This document shows positions 1 to 8,318 of a stretch of DNA of 62,856 nucleotides, in pieces (position 1 is the stretch's first letter; every line of letters starts with the position of its first letter). A program made the position numbers and the translations under genes. The stretch is from assembly GCA_030728245.1 (NCBI GenBank), contig JANQZX010000098.1, positions 14,745 through 77,600 on the forward strand. The letters run 5' to 3'. The stretch is from Saprospiraceae bacterium (GTDB taxonomy: Bacteria; Bacteroidota; Bacteroidia; Chitinophagales; Saprospiraceae). The notes beneath the pieces are model-generated. The model did not search any database, was not told where the DNA came from, and worked only from the letters and a program-made list of their open reading frames with translations.

Positions 1-1472
1 AAGACTTATCTATTGCCAGAAACATAGAATACGCTAAGTTGAATAAAGGATTAGGGTTAACGACAATGAGTCTTGCTGATGTTCACGAGGATGCAGCAAC
101 CATGGCAGCCAATGCAGTAAGAAAGCTTATAGAGCAAAACGAACTAAATCCAAGTCATATAGGAAGAATTTATTTAGGTACAGAAAGCGCTCTTGATGGT
201 TCCAAACCTACCGCTTCCTACGCTTTGGATATGCTGAATGATTATTTTTCACCAAAATATGGTCCCGATTGCTTTTTAAATTGTGATGTGGTCGATTTAA
301 CTTTTGCTTGTATTGGGGCGGTGGATGCCCTTCAAAATTCATTGGACTGGGTAAGAACAGGAGATGATAGAATAGCTATTGTCATTGGGTCTGATGTAGC
401 TAAATATGAATTGGCCTCCACAGGTGAATATACCCAAGGTGCTGGTGCCATTGCACTTCTTGTGAAAGAAAATCCACGATTACTTGCTTTTGACGAACAA
501 TGGGGTGTTGCCACACGACCTGTTCATGATTTCTTTAAACCTATCAGAACGGTTCAAAAAAATCAGCTTTTAACAGAAATTGAAGAGAAAGGCATTGGGC
601 AGAACCTGAATTTCAATAATCTTGAAAATGCCATTTTTCAGAAATTAGATCAGTCAGGATTTTGGGACACTAACGAAACCAACGTTCATATCCATAAAGT
701 AACGCCCGTTTTTGATGGCCCCTATTCTAATTCTTGTTATCAGGAAAGAATCAAGGAAGCTCTACAACATTATATTTCCCAAAATGGCTTGCCTGTAAAT
801 GAAGCGGCCACAGATAACTGGCGCAGATTGATTTTCCACCTTCCTTACGCTTATCAGGCCCGACGAATGTTTTCTGAAATATTTTATGCCGAAGCCAAAA
901 AAAGAGGTGATCATGATATTCTGATACAGGAACTTGGTCAAACTGAACCATTAATTCATCAATTTGAGGAAGACGCGGCCTATCAAGAAGCTTTTTCTAA
1001 ATTTTTAACCGCAATTACTAAAACTGAAAGATATAAAAGATTTATTGCTGAAAAAATTGAAAAGGGAGAAAGAGCCTCGTCATTGATGGGAAATCTTTAC
1101 ACAGCTTCCATTTTCCTTTCTTTAATGAGTACCCTTGCCATCGATTTAGACAATGATATTGAATTAACTGATGCAAGAATTGGTTTCTTCGCCTACGGCA
1201 GTGGATCAAAATCAAAGGTTTTTACAGCATCCGTTCAACCTTCTTGGCGAGAAATTACCCATAGGTTCCAATTGTTTAATCAATTGGAAAACAGGCAGGC
1301 TGTTTCTTACAACGAATATGAGGCGCTGCACAGAGAAAATTTAACTCAAAGCATCAAGCAAGTGGAGGGTGAATTTTATCTGGCGTCTATTTGTTCCGAA
1401 AAGGGTGTAAAAGAAGGAGCCAGACGCTACGGTTGGCGTCCTACAGAAGTTCCAGTAACAGTAAAAATGTAA
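1..1472 (+). CDS. Hydroxymethylglutaryl-CoA synthase (5' truncated by window edge)
   Basis: This enzyme condenses acetyl-CoA with acetoacetyl-CoA to HMG-CoA, the first committed step of the mevalonate isoprenoid route. The frame stays open to base 3, and the residues before the first TTG (DLSIARNIEYAKLNKGLGL) already fit the family, so the true start lies outside the window and the TTG at 39 is internal. 489 residues are visible. Counting from that TTG, the family's catalytic residues are present: Glu49 in GTESALD, the nucleophile Cys91 in LTFACIGA and His267 in FHLPYAY. The GSDVAKY and TQGAGAIALL motifs of the thiolase fold follow. Its length of about 500 residues resembles the longer, eukaryote-like synthases more than the roughly 390-residue Gram-positive form. 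The neighbour is the convergent HhH gene. A role in HMG-type beta-branching of polyketides is possible but nothing nearby supports it. Confidence 0.93.
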   Translation, partial: DLSIARNIEYAKLNKGLGLTTMSLADVHEDAATMAANAVRKLIEQNELNPSHIGRIYLGTESALDGSKPTASYALDMLNDYFSPKYGPDCFLNCDVVDLTFACIGAVDALQNSLDWVRTGDDRIAIVIGSDVAKYELASTGEYTQGAGAIALLVKENPRLLAFDEQWGVATRPVHDFFKPIRTVQKNQLLTEIEEKGIGQNLNFNNLENAIFQKLDQSGFWDTNETNVHIHKVTPVFDGPYSNSCYQERIKEALQHYISQNGLPVNEAATDNWRRLIFHLPYAYQARRMFSEIFYAEAKKRGDHDILIQELGQTEPLIHQFEEDAAYQEAFSKFLTAITKTERYKRFIAEKIEKGERASSLMGNLYTASIFLSLMSTLAIDLDNDIELTDARIGFFAYGSGSKSKVFTASVQPSWREITHRFQLFNQLENRQAVSYNEYEALHRENLTQSIKQVEGEFYLASICSEKGVKEGARRYGWRPTEVPVTVKM

Positions 1473-1489
1473 AAGTAACCCAAGTTTTC

Positions 1490-2341
1490 CTAAAGGTTAT
1501 TTATTGTTATATATGGCAATAGTTTAAGGTAAATGGAGTCATTCACATTGGGGAGTTTCTTTAAGTCCTCAATGTGTTGAAACAATCCATTATTTTCTCT
1601 ATATAAACAGATAGCTCTGGCTAGTTTGTACCTCACATAAGGGTGTTTTGAAAGCCCTTCCTGATTTGTATAATTTATTGAAATGCAGGGTTTCAATATT
1701 TTTTCTATGGTTAAACAAGTTTTAATGGATTGAAATACTGAGTCCCTCAATCCATACGTTTCTTTCACTTGCTCGACAGATACAAATCCGCAGAGAGATT
1801 CTCTAAAAGTTATAATTCTTTTGGCCAGATAAGGGCCAATTCCATAAAGTGATTCCCACTGGGCAGAATCTGCTTCGTTTATGTCTATTGTTTTACATCG
1901 AAAGACTCTATTTTCCTTTAAAAAAGGTTTACGCTGTTTTTCTTCGGCCTTTTCTACATGTAAATATTTTGATATACCAGAGTATAGCGGCTCTGACATA
2001 CCGTAAAGCTTTTTAACATCCACCACCCTTTTAAAATTACCCCCATTCTCCAAATATTTCACCCAGCGCCTGGCCAAAAAATCAGGCACAGATAATATGT
2101 CCAGTGATTGAAGATCCGCTTCATTGATATTAAGAGAGAAATACAAGGGTATGTTTTTCTGTTTAGCTGGCTGATTTTCTGCCTTAAATACGGAATAGAC
2201 GGGCATATTCTCATCTGTTTCTGAAGAACTTAAAGCCCATAATTGCCTGCTTAACAGACACCAAACCAATAAAAAGAGCGCAAGAAATCCATTACGTAAT
2301 GCGTTTGGGAAATAGAAAAAGGAAGAAAATTTATTTTTCAT
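1490..2341 (-). CDS. Secreted helix-hairpin-helix DNA-binding protein (ComEA-like)
   Basis: This 283-residue protein has an N-terminal hydrophobic segment (about residues 15-37, ending in LWALSS) that looks like a signal peptide or anchor. Three ComEA/T2SK-type helix-hairpin-helix units follow, each opening with an IN-containing strand: about 70-130 (INEADLQSLDILSVPD), 150-215 (DINEADSAQWESLYGIGPYLAKRI) and 218-280. Only the middle unit keeps the classical GIGPYLAKRI hairpin; the others are degenerate. It lies 3 bp downstream of comEC on the same strand, so the two are probably cotranscribed. Periplasmic binding of incoming DNA is inferred from the fold and this partner. It could instead be a structural HhH protein unrelated to competence. 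Confidence 0.8.
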   Translation of the reverse strand: MKNKFSSFFYFPNALRNGFLALFLLVWCLLSRQLWALSSSETDENMPVYSVFKAENQPAKQKNIPLYFSLNINEADLQSLDILSVPDFLARRWVKYLENGGNFKRVVDVKKLYGMSEPLYSGISKYLHVEKAEEKQRKPFLKENRVFRCKTIDINEADSAQWESLYGIGPYLAKRIITFRESLCGFVSVEQVKETYGLRDSVFQSIKTCLTIEKILKPCISINYTNQEGLSKHPYVRYKLARAICLYRENNGLFQHIEDLKKLPNVNDSIYLKLLPYITINNL

Positions 2342-2344
2342 TGA

Positions 2345-4369
2345 TTAATTTTTAGATAGATTAAAAGCACCCGACACGCCAATATCATAAACCTCTATGT
2401 TTAGTTTTCCAGCTAACTCCAGCAGTTTTCGTTTAAAATAAAATGGTAGATCGGCATTTAAAATCAATAATTTTGGAGGACATTCCCTCAACCATTTTTC
2501 CCAGGGACCGACAAAATAGCTGGCTACCCACCAATGAGTGCCAAAGGGAATAAAATCATGAGACTTTTCACCGTTAAGCAGGACAAAAGTTGCATTGTGC
2601 ATATTGAAAGAAATGACAGATTCTGGTAAAATTGTATAATGACGCTTTGTCGCCCATTTTTCTAAATACAAGATGTCTTGACGCTTTTTATCGATAGATT
2701 TATTAGAAAAAACAAAAAAAGAATGCCCTTTTCGAATAGTTAAAACGGCGTTCCCCCTTTCAGATAAAATATAAGTTTGTTCTTCTTTATTGTAGTATAA
2801 AAATGAAACTTGAAATAGGGTAAATAATAAACAGGTGGAAATAATAAAAACATTTCGTTTTTGGTATTCAATAGATAATGCTATAAGAAAAACAATGATA
2901 ACAAGGCAGATAATAGCAGCATCTGGCAGATAAATGCCTTCTGAAACCGCCCAGGTAACATCACTTAAAAAGGACATGATCCAACGAAATAAAAAAACAG
3001 AAAATTCGAGCAACCAACCAATAACAGCATTTAACAAAGGAATACCAGATACTGTGATATAAAGTAAGGCTACCGCAAGAATGAAGGTAGATAAGGGAAT
3101 AGCTACCCAGCCTGTAATTAGAAAAAGCCATGAAAACTGTTGAAAATGATATAGTAAAAGGGGCAAAGTGACCCATTGCGCTGCAAAACCCATGACGGTC
3201 ATTTCCCAAAAATACTGCATTAGTTTATTGGAAAACGTATACCTTCCTACCCACGACTTATAGAATCCTATGATCCCAGCCACAGCCAGAAAAGATAATT
3301 GGAACCCAATATGAAAAAAGAAGTTTGGATCCAACAGGAGTAAAAAACAAGCCATAGCAAATAAATTATTCCAGACATTGGCTGTTTTCTGGAATATTCT
3401 GGCCGATATCATTAGAATGGAACCACCCACTGCCCTGAGTATTGCCGGCTCAAAATGAGTTAACCAAGCGAAAAGAACAAGGAAAAGAATAAATAAGCCA
3501 GCACTAAAAATTCTTCCTCTTTTACTATAAACAGGAAGTAAGCCAAGAATAAATTGAATGATACCCGCTAATATTCCAACATGGAGCCCACTGACGGCAA
3601 GTATATGCATCGCACCCGTTCGCTTAAAATCGGTCATAATATCAGAGGTAAGACCCGATTTATTTCCCAGCAATAAGGCATCCATCAATCCTAAAGAAAT
3701 ACTATCTTTTAGTGCTTTTCCTAATATACTAGAAATGTATTGCTGTGCTTTATCTCTGTAAAACAAAGATCCCGAAGCAGCTTTAATTTCCTTCCAATTG
3801 GCTCTGTTTCCATACGCTTTATGAAAAATTCTCTTTAGAGACCAATATTTTTGTTGATTAAATGAACCTGGATTATATGCGTTGGGTATGGGGAGAAGCT
3901 GATAAATTTCCCCCTGAACGATCGAACCAGAGGAAAACGGGGGCAAATCGGAGGCTGAAAGATACAGTAATATGAGTCCTGACGAGGTAACAGTCGTATC
4001 TTTATTGTTAAAAGTGTTCGAGACATCCAAAACATACCTATGTCCGCCGTTCGTCCTCGACTTACTGCTTAGTACTGTTCCCTGAAATTTAACAGCAGAT
4101 AATTTGTTGCCTATATAGGTGCTTTTATTTGTTGGGTTCAAAGAGGCCATTCTAAAAAAAAGAAAAGCTACAATAAGGCAGATAAAAAATGGATAAAAGA
4201 CTAATGCTGATAATTTCTCATTTCTATTTATAAAAAAAGATATTCCTATAAAAAGGGTACTGATTAACCAAAGTCCTAAAATATTTTCAATGATAAAATA
4301 AGGATATAGTAGTATCCCTGCTACTAATCCAATAAACAATTTTAGAAATGGTACTTCGTGAAAACGCAT
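2345..4369 (-). CDS. comEC: ComEC/Rec2-family DNA uptake channel
   Basis: This is the inner-membrane channel that passes single-stranded DNA into the cytoplasm in natural transformation. I chose the ATG at 4369 (MRFHEVPFLK, 674 residues) over a TTG 21 bases upstream. The order is: N-terminal membrane helices and a DUF4131-like OB region (about 1-190), then the competence domain beginning near residue 220 with LLLGNKSGLTSDIMTDFKRT and the hallmark HILAVSGLHVGIL, then a run of about eight membrane helices to about residue 510. The last 160 residues are soluble and show none of the HxHxDH metal ligands of the beta-lactamase domain carried by many ComEC proteins, so this is a short or degenerate form. 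The HhH gene follows 3 bp downstream. Confidence 0.9.
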   Translation of the reverse strand: MRFHEVPFLKLFIGLVAGILLYPYFIIENILGLWLISTLFIGISFFINRNEKLSALVFYPFFICLIVAFLFFRMASLNPTNKSTYIGNKLSAVKFQGTVLSSKSRTNGGHRYVLDVSNTFNNKDTTVTSSGLILLYLSASDLPPFSSGSIVQGEIYQLLPIPNAYNPGSFNQQKYWSLKRIFHKAYGNRANWKEIKAASGSLFYRDKAQQYISSILGKALKDSISLGLMDALLLGNKSGLTSDIMTDFKRTGAMHILAVSGLHVGILAGIIQFILGLLPVYSKRGRIFSAGLFILFLVLFAWLTHFEPAILRAVGGSILMISARIFQKTANVWNNLFAMACFLLLLDPNFFFHIGFQLSFLAVAGIIGFYKSWVGRYTFSNKLMQYFWEMTVMGFAAQWVTLPLLLYHFQQFSWLFLITGWVAIPLSTFILAVALLYITVSGIPLLNAVIGWLLEFSVFLFRWIMSFLSDVTWAVSEGIYLPDAAIICLVIIVFLIALSIEYQKRNVFIISTCLLFTLFQVSFLYYNKEEQTYILSERGNAVLTIRKGHSFFVFSNKSIDKKRQDILYLEKWATKRHYTILPESVISFNMHNATFVLLNGEKSHDFIPFGTHWWVASYFVGPWEKWLRECPPKLLILNADLPFYFKRKLLELAGKLNIEVYDIGVSGAFNLSKN

Positions 4370-4528
4370 ACTAACTTTACTTAAAAGCAAAAGTCGTTGA
4401 TATTTTTATGGTTTACAGGTAATTTATGGGACAGAAGTAACCATTTTCCAACTTATCAGGTTATATATAAAATTAGATTTAGAAGCTAGAAAGTTCTTAT
4501 TTTGTGCTTTTTAAAATTCACCTCAAAT

Positions 4529-5116
4529 ATGCTTACAGAAAATTTCATCGATGCTAATTTATATGATATTGAAACAGCTGTTTTAGGTAAAAAGGTGCTC
4601 ATTAGAAGATTACGAGAGGGAGATGGCAAGTTTTTTTATGATCTGGTGGCGGAAAATAATAGTTTAATAAGTGAATATTTCCCCGTAATTACCTCTGCTT
4701 TATCTACTTTGGATGGTGCCGAGCTTTATGCAAGAAAAACCATTATTTCTTGGTTAAAACAGGAATCATTCAGTTTTGGCTTGTGGGATAAAGATAAATT
4801 ATGCTTAGTTGGCTACCTTGATATTTCAAGAAGAATGCCGGAAAATATAGGTGAACTGAGATTTTTTACAGATAAAAACAGAATGGGGGAAGGTATCATG
4901 TCCGACACCTTAAGCACTATGATTCCCTATTTTTTCAACCAGCTTCTTTTAAATAAAATCACCATAAAAGCATCCACTGAAAATTTTACGCTACCTACGT
5001 TAGCTAGAAAATTTGGATTTTTACGCGAAGGTGAACTCCGTGGGGAGATTTATAAACAGTCAGGCGATCGCGGCGATGTCTGGGTTTATGGTTTATTAAA
5101 AAACATGTACAAATAA
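4529..5116 (+). CDS. GNAT-family N-acetyltransferase (RimJ/RimL type)
   Basis: This 195-residue acetyl-CoA-dependent acyltransferase fits the RimJ/RimL branch. The N-terminal strand VLIRRLREGDGKFFYDLV is followed by a central strand (GYLDISRR...GELRFFTDKNRMGEGIMSDTLSTMI) holding the acetyl-CoA loop, and the C-terminal signature ASTENFTLPTLARKFGFLREGELRGEIY is typical of this branch. I prefer the ATG at 4529 to an in-frame TTG 27 bases upstream because the extra residues are not conserved in character. The gene opens a tightly spaced plus-strand run; the next start is 10 bp past its stop. The substrate cannot be read from the sequence: protein N-termini, small amines and antibiotics are all possible in this branch. 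Confidence 0.88.
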   Translation: MLTENFIDANLYDIETAVLGKKVLIRRLREGDGKFFYDLVAENNSLISEYFPVITSALSTLDGAELYARKTIISWLKQESFSFGLWDKDKLCLVGYLDISRRMPENIGELRFFTDKNRMGEGIMSDTLSTMIPYFFNQLLLNKITIKASTENFTLPTLARKFGFLREGELRGEIYKQSGDRGDVWVYGLLKNMYK

Positions 5117-5126
5117 AACAATAACA

Positions 5127-8105
5127 TTGATTTCATATATTAACTTATTCCTGGAATGGGGTAAAACCCTGCCAATCAGTAAACAAAATGAATTAACAGC
5201 TTTCTTAAAAGCTGTTAATAATGAAATTTCTCAGGAGGAATTTGAAAATCGTTTACTTGCCTTTCGCAACGCAGAAATAAATCCGTTGTCAAACCATCCA
5301 TTTTTTTCGGGAAATCATAAACACATAGTACCTAATTTAATAGGTCATAGTTTGGCAGCTCTCAATAAGCTTCAAACCCAATATAACCCAAATAGTCAGT
5401 TATTCCTTAACGAATTTTTGCGCTATTTTTTAATTCAGGAAAATTTTATCAAAGGAAAAGATATTCTTTCCGAGGTATTAAAAGTTGGATTAATTGCGCA
5501 CGAAGCCACGGATTCATTTCAACAAGATTCTGCCCAATACTCCAGGTTAATGGAGCAATTATTCACCTTTATCCTGTTAAAAAAAGAGGAATTTCCTGGT
5601 GAAAGTACCTATCTGCTTTTTTACAAAGAAGCCGTTACTACGACCCTTGGATTATCCTTTTTTCGCTACTTAGATGAAGAGAATGTACATTTATCTTTGG
5701 AAAGAGTCTATTTTGTCTATCAACATATTCCGCTGGAGGCAAAAGACAGGATGTTTGTATTTGATGTATTCCTGCGTATTGCCTTTGAAAGCGCTGGAAA
5801 TCAACAGTATAACCAACTACCTGTTAATCCGCTCCTGAGCTGGTATAAAAAAGGAGAAAACAAAGGAATTCAAGACGTAATTGCGGGAAGATTCTTAACC
5901 CTTTCTTTAGAAAAGGGTATTTTTAATATTGCTTACTTAACAGAAAAATTCCCTGTTATTAGTACTGCCATGCACGCAATCTGGCAATTTAATGAGAAAA
6001 ATATACTTTCAAATACTTTAGAAAGCAAAGAATTATTTCTCGAAAATGCCGGGAAAATATTGGATGTCATTATTAAATTTCCCTATTTAGTTACCTCAGA
6101 TACTCAAAATACGTCGCCTATTTATCAATTACTCCAGGGTTTTGATATAATAAAAGAAAGTTTACCCGATACCATAAAAAGCAATCATGTTTTACAACGT
6201 TTTTTGTTGGACAAATATCTACAATGTGCTGCTGAAAATCCAACCCTTTGGGAAAGTAACCAAGAGAAGATTGGAAATCAAAGTATTTTAGATCGTGGTG
6301 TATTGTTAGTTGTTACAGCGGCATTTCATCGCCAAAATGAAATGAGTGAGGGAAAAAACATAGCCCTTTTCAGGTCATTAATTTCATTTACTTTAGAAGA
6401 AATTTTACAGACCTACCCAAGTGAGTTAGGTTTGACCTTCATAAAAATTATCGTTTCCCCTGACACAGGATTTGGCTTCAGGTATGGTTTTGATCGTCAA
6501 TGGGCCGATCAAATGGTAGAAGCTGCTTTGGCTTTATTTTCACAACATCCGCACCTTATAGCAGCTGAAAATACATGGGATGACTTGTTCTCTGGCGTTT
6601 CTGATGCATTGAAAGAATCAAAAATTCAGCAACTCAACCTGCTTCCTGAGTTAACACGCATGATTTTAGAGAAATCTGCATTACAACTAAACCTGAGGGT
6701 ATCCTTAGAAAATGGAAAAGAAGAGTATCTTCTTATTGCGGGCTTGAGGGAAATTTTAGCTGCCCTTTCTGCCAATGAAACATCCAATTCTAAGCACCCT
6801 CAATTAACCCCTGGACAGTTACTTTCCTTCGTAGAATTATTACTGGATGCTGTTATAAAAAATCCTAACTGGTTGACTACCTCATTTGAAGGTAACCCCA
6901 TGATTAGAGAAGTATTGGCTATTCCATTCCGCACCTTATCGAAAATACCTGCGGATCAACGCTTAGGCTATGACTTACTTACTCAGGTCATTGAGTCCGA
7001 ACTTGAGGCGATAGAAAGGAGTCCGCATTTAATGGATCGGATACAATACGGTGAATCTCCTTCAGAAAAAACAGTATTAGAGCATGCCTTTAATTTAGTG
7101 ATTGCGTGGTTATTTCCTCCCGGTGAGAGAGCCGGCTTGCATAAAACCAAGCAATTAATGGACGTCATCGCTTATGCCATTGAAGATTTAGTTTCTGAAA
7201 ATCCAAACACCACTGGCTTAGCTATTTTAGAACTTATTTTATCTGATGCAGTAGGATTGGATTTATCCAATGGGATTATTGAAGACCAAACCGACGAATT
7301 GGTTGAAGCCGTGCTGCTTGCCATTGCTACACAACCTGAATTAATACAAGAGGCACCAGGATTAAGGGAAATTGCACAGGAATCAGCTGGGGCCATTCAT
7401 CTTTTATCTATTGATCATCCCGAAATAGGTTTAGAAATTCTTCGAAACCTATTTGAAGAAAGTGCAGGACGATTAACTATTTTACTGGAGGTAAATGACA
7501 CTCAATTCCGCCATTTACTTATCGAGGCTTTGCAGCAATTTGCTACAGCCATAAGTATGGAACGCAAAAATGGAAGATATACAATAAAATTAAGTGAGGA
7601 CCAGATTCTTGATTTAGTTCAAATTATATTTGAAGGTGTGGTAGAGCAGCCGGAATGGGTGGAAGACGAATATATCCATCAGGTTCTTGATGCTATTTTA
7701 CAAGCGGTTGATGCTAAAAGTGGAGGGAGAAGAATACCCTATTTGCTAGTCTCATTACTATTTCAAGCTCTCCTTCCAATGGCACAGGAACGATCCGAAT
7801 TGCTTGAAAAAATAGAATTTGGCGAAAAAAGAGAGGCCATTGCCATTAGTTACGTCGTAGAAAGATTGCTAAATCTATTGTTGGGCTTAGATCTCAAAGA
7901 TTGGAGAAAAGTAACTCAGGATGAGGCTATTGAAGCCATCGTTCACTTCTATTTAAACCTGATTAATCAGTGGGATATGAGCGCTGCATCTATTGAAGCC
8001 GCTATGACTCACTTAAAACAATTAGTAAGGCAGTTTGCTACGGGAACTTTATCTCAGGATGAGTTTTTGGATTTATTAAGTGAAGAAGACGATGATGAAG
8101 AATAA
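5127..8105 (+). CDS. Large helical protein with tandem repeats of about 262 residues; function unknown
   Basis: I do not recognise the family. The 992-residue product has no signal peptide or membrane segment, looks almost entirely alpha-helical, and ends in an acidic tail (LSEEDDDEE). Residues 1 to about 300 form a distinct N-terminal region. After that, units about 262 residues long recur: helix-P-hydrophobic motifs sit at Pro319 (IIKFPYLV), Pro580 (VIKNPNWL) and Pro842 (VVEQPEWV), and a second motif at Pro475 (SQHPHLI) and Pro737 (ATQPELI). The flanks agree as well (IQYGESPSEKTVLEHAFNLVI with IEFGEKREAIAISYVVERLL). N-terminal ISQEEFENRLLAF echoes C-terminal LSQDEFLDLL. No ATG is available before residue 140, so the TTG at 5127 is the likely start. 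It sits 10 bp after the GNAT gene and directly abuts the next start. A cytoplasmic scaffold role is only a guess. Confidence 0.85.
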   Translation: MISYINLFLEWGKTLPISKQNELTAFLKAVNNEISQEEFENRLLAFRNAEINPLSNHPFFSGNHKHIVPNLIGHSLAALNKLQTQYNPNSQLFLNEFLRYFLIQENFIKGKDILSEVLKVGLIAHEATDSFQQDSAQYSRLMEQLFTFILLKKEEFPGESTYLLFYKEAVTTTLGLSFFRYLDEENVHLSLERVYFVYQHIPLEAKDRMFVFDVFLRIAFESAGNQQYNQLPVNPLLSWYKKGENKGIQDVIAGRFLTLSLEKGIFNIAYLTEKFPVISTAMHAIWQFNEKNILSNTLESKELFLENAGKILDVIIKFPYLVTSDTQNTSPIYQLLQGFDIIKESLPDTIKSNHVLQRFLLDKYLQCAAENPTLWESNQEKIGNQSILDRGVLLVVTAAFHRQNEMSEGKNIALFRSLISFTLEEILQTYPSELGLTFIKIIVSPDTGFGFRYGFDRQWADQMVEAALALFSQHPHLIAAENTWDDLFSGVSDALKESKIQQLNLLPELTRMILEKSALQLNLRVSLENGKEEYLLIAGLREILAALSANETSNSKHPQLTPGQLLSFVELLLDAVIKNPNWLTTSFEGNPMIREVLAIPFRTLSKIPADQRLGYDLLTQVIESELEAIERSPHLMDRIQYGESPSEKTVLEHAFNLVIAWLFPPGERAGLHKTKQLMDVIAYAIEDLVSENPNTTGLAILELILSDAVGLDLSNGIIEDQTDELVEAVLLAIATQPELIQEAPGLREIAQESAGAIHLLSIDHPEIGLEILRNLFEESAGRLTILLEVNDTQFRHLLIEALQQFATAISMERKNGRYTIKLSEDQILDLVQIIFEGVVEQPEWVEDEYIHQVLDAILQAVDAKSGGRRIPYLLVSLLFQALLPMAQERSELLEKIEFGEKREAIAISYVVERLLNLLLGLDLKDWRKVTQDEAIEAIVHFYLNLINQWDMSAASIEAAMTHLKQLVRQFATGTLSQDEFLDLLSEEDDDEE

Positions 8106-8318
8106 ATGATGAATACATTAATTATGAATGAATTATTGTATGAAGTTGGAAAGGTTACCTTTATATTGGGCATCTTCAACAACCTAAGATATTTTCTTGT
8201 GGCTGGTATTCCTTTCCTGGTTTTCTATATATTCTATTCAAAAAAGTTCCACTATATTATTCAGACACGAAGACATTTTAACGAATATCAAGAATTAAAT
8301 CTTAATAACAAAGCATGA
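8106..8318 (+). CDS. Small membrane protein resembling the N-terminus of sterol desaturases (possible remnant)
   Basis: This product of up to 70 residues (possible starts at 8106, 8109 or 8124) has one or two hydrophobic stretches, with a core NLRYFLVAGIPFLVFYIFYSKKF. To my eye this matches the opening of Bacteroidota sterol-desaturase/fatty-acid-hydroxylase proteins, but those run to roughly 250-300 residues and carry histidine clusters; here translation stops soon after the first helix and no histidine box follows. It starts at the base after the preceding stop codon, and its own stop overlaps the next start in an ATGA, so it still sits in a translationally coupled run. It may be a decayed gene kept because it couples translation, or a genuine small membrane protein. 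The similarity is from memory and unverified. Confidence 0.5.
   Translation: MMNTLIMNELLYEVGKVTFILGIFNNLRYFLVAGIPFLVFYIFYSKKFHYIIQTRRHFNEYQELNLNNKA

Noticed and set aside
1473-1489. Hairpin between HMG-CoA synthase and the HhH gene
   Set aside because: Only a 5-bp stem (TAACC/GGTTA) with a long loop and no T-run; too weak to call a terminator.
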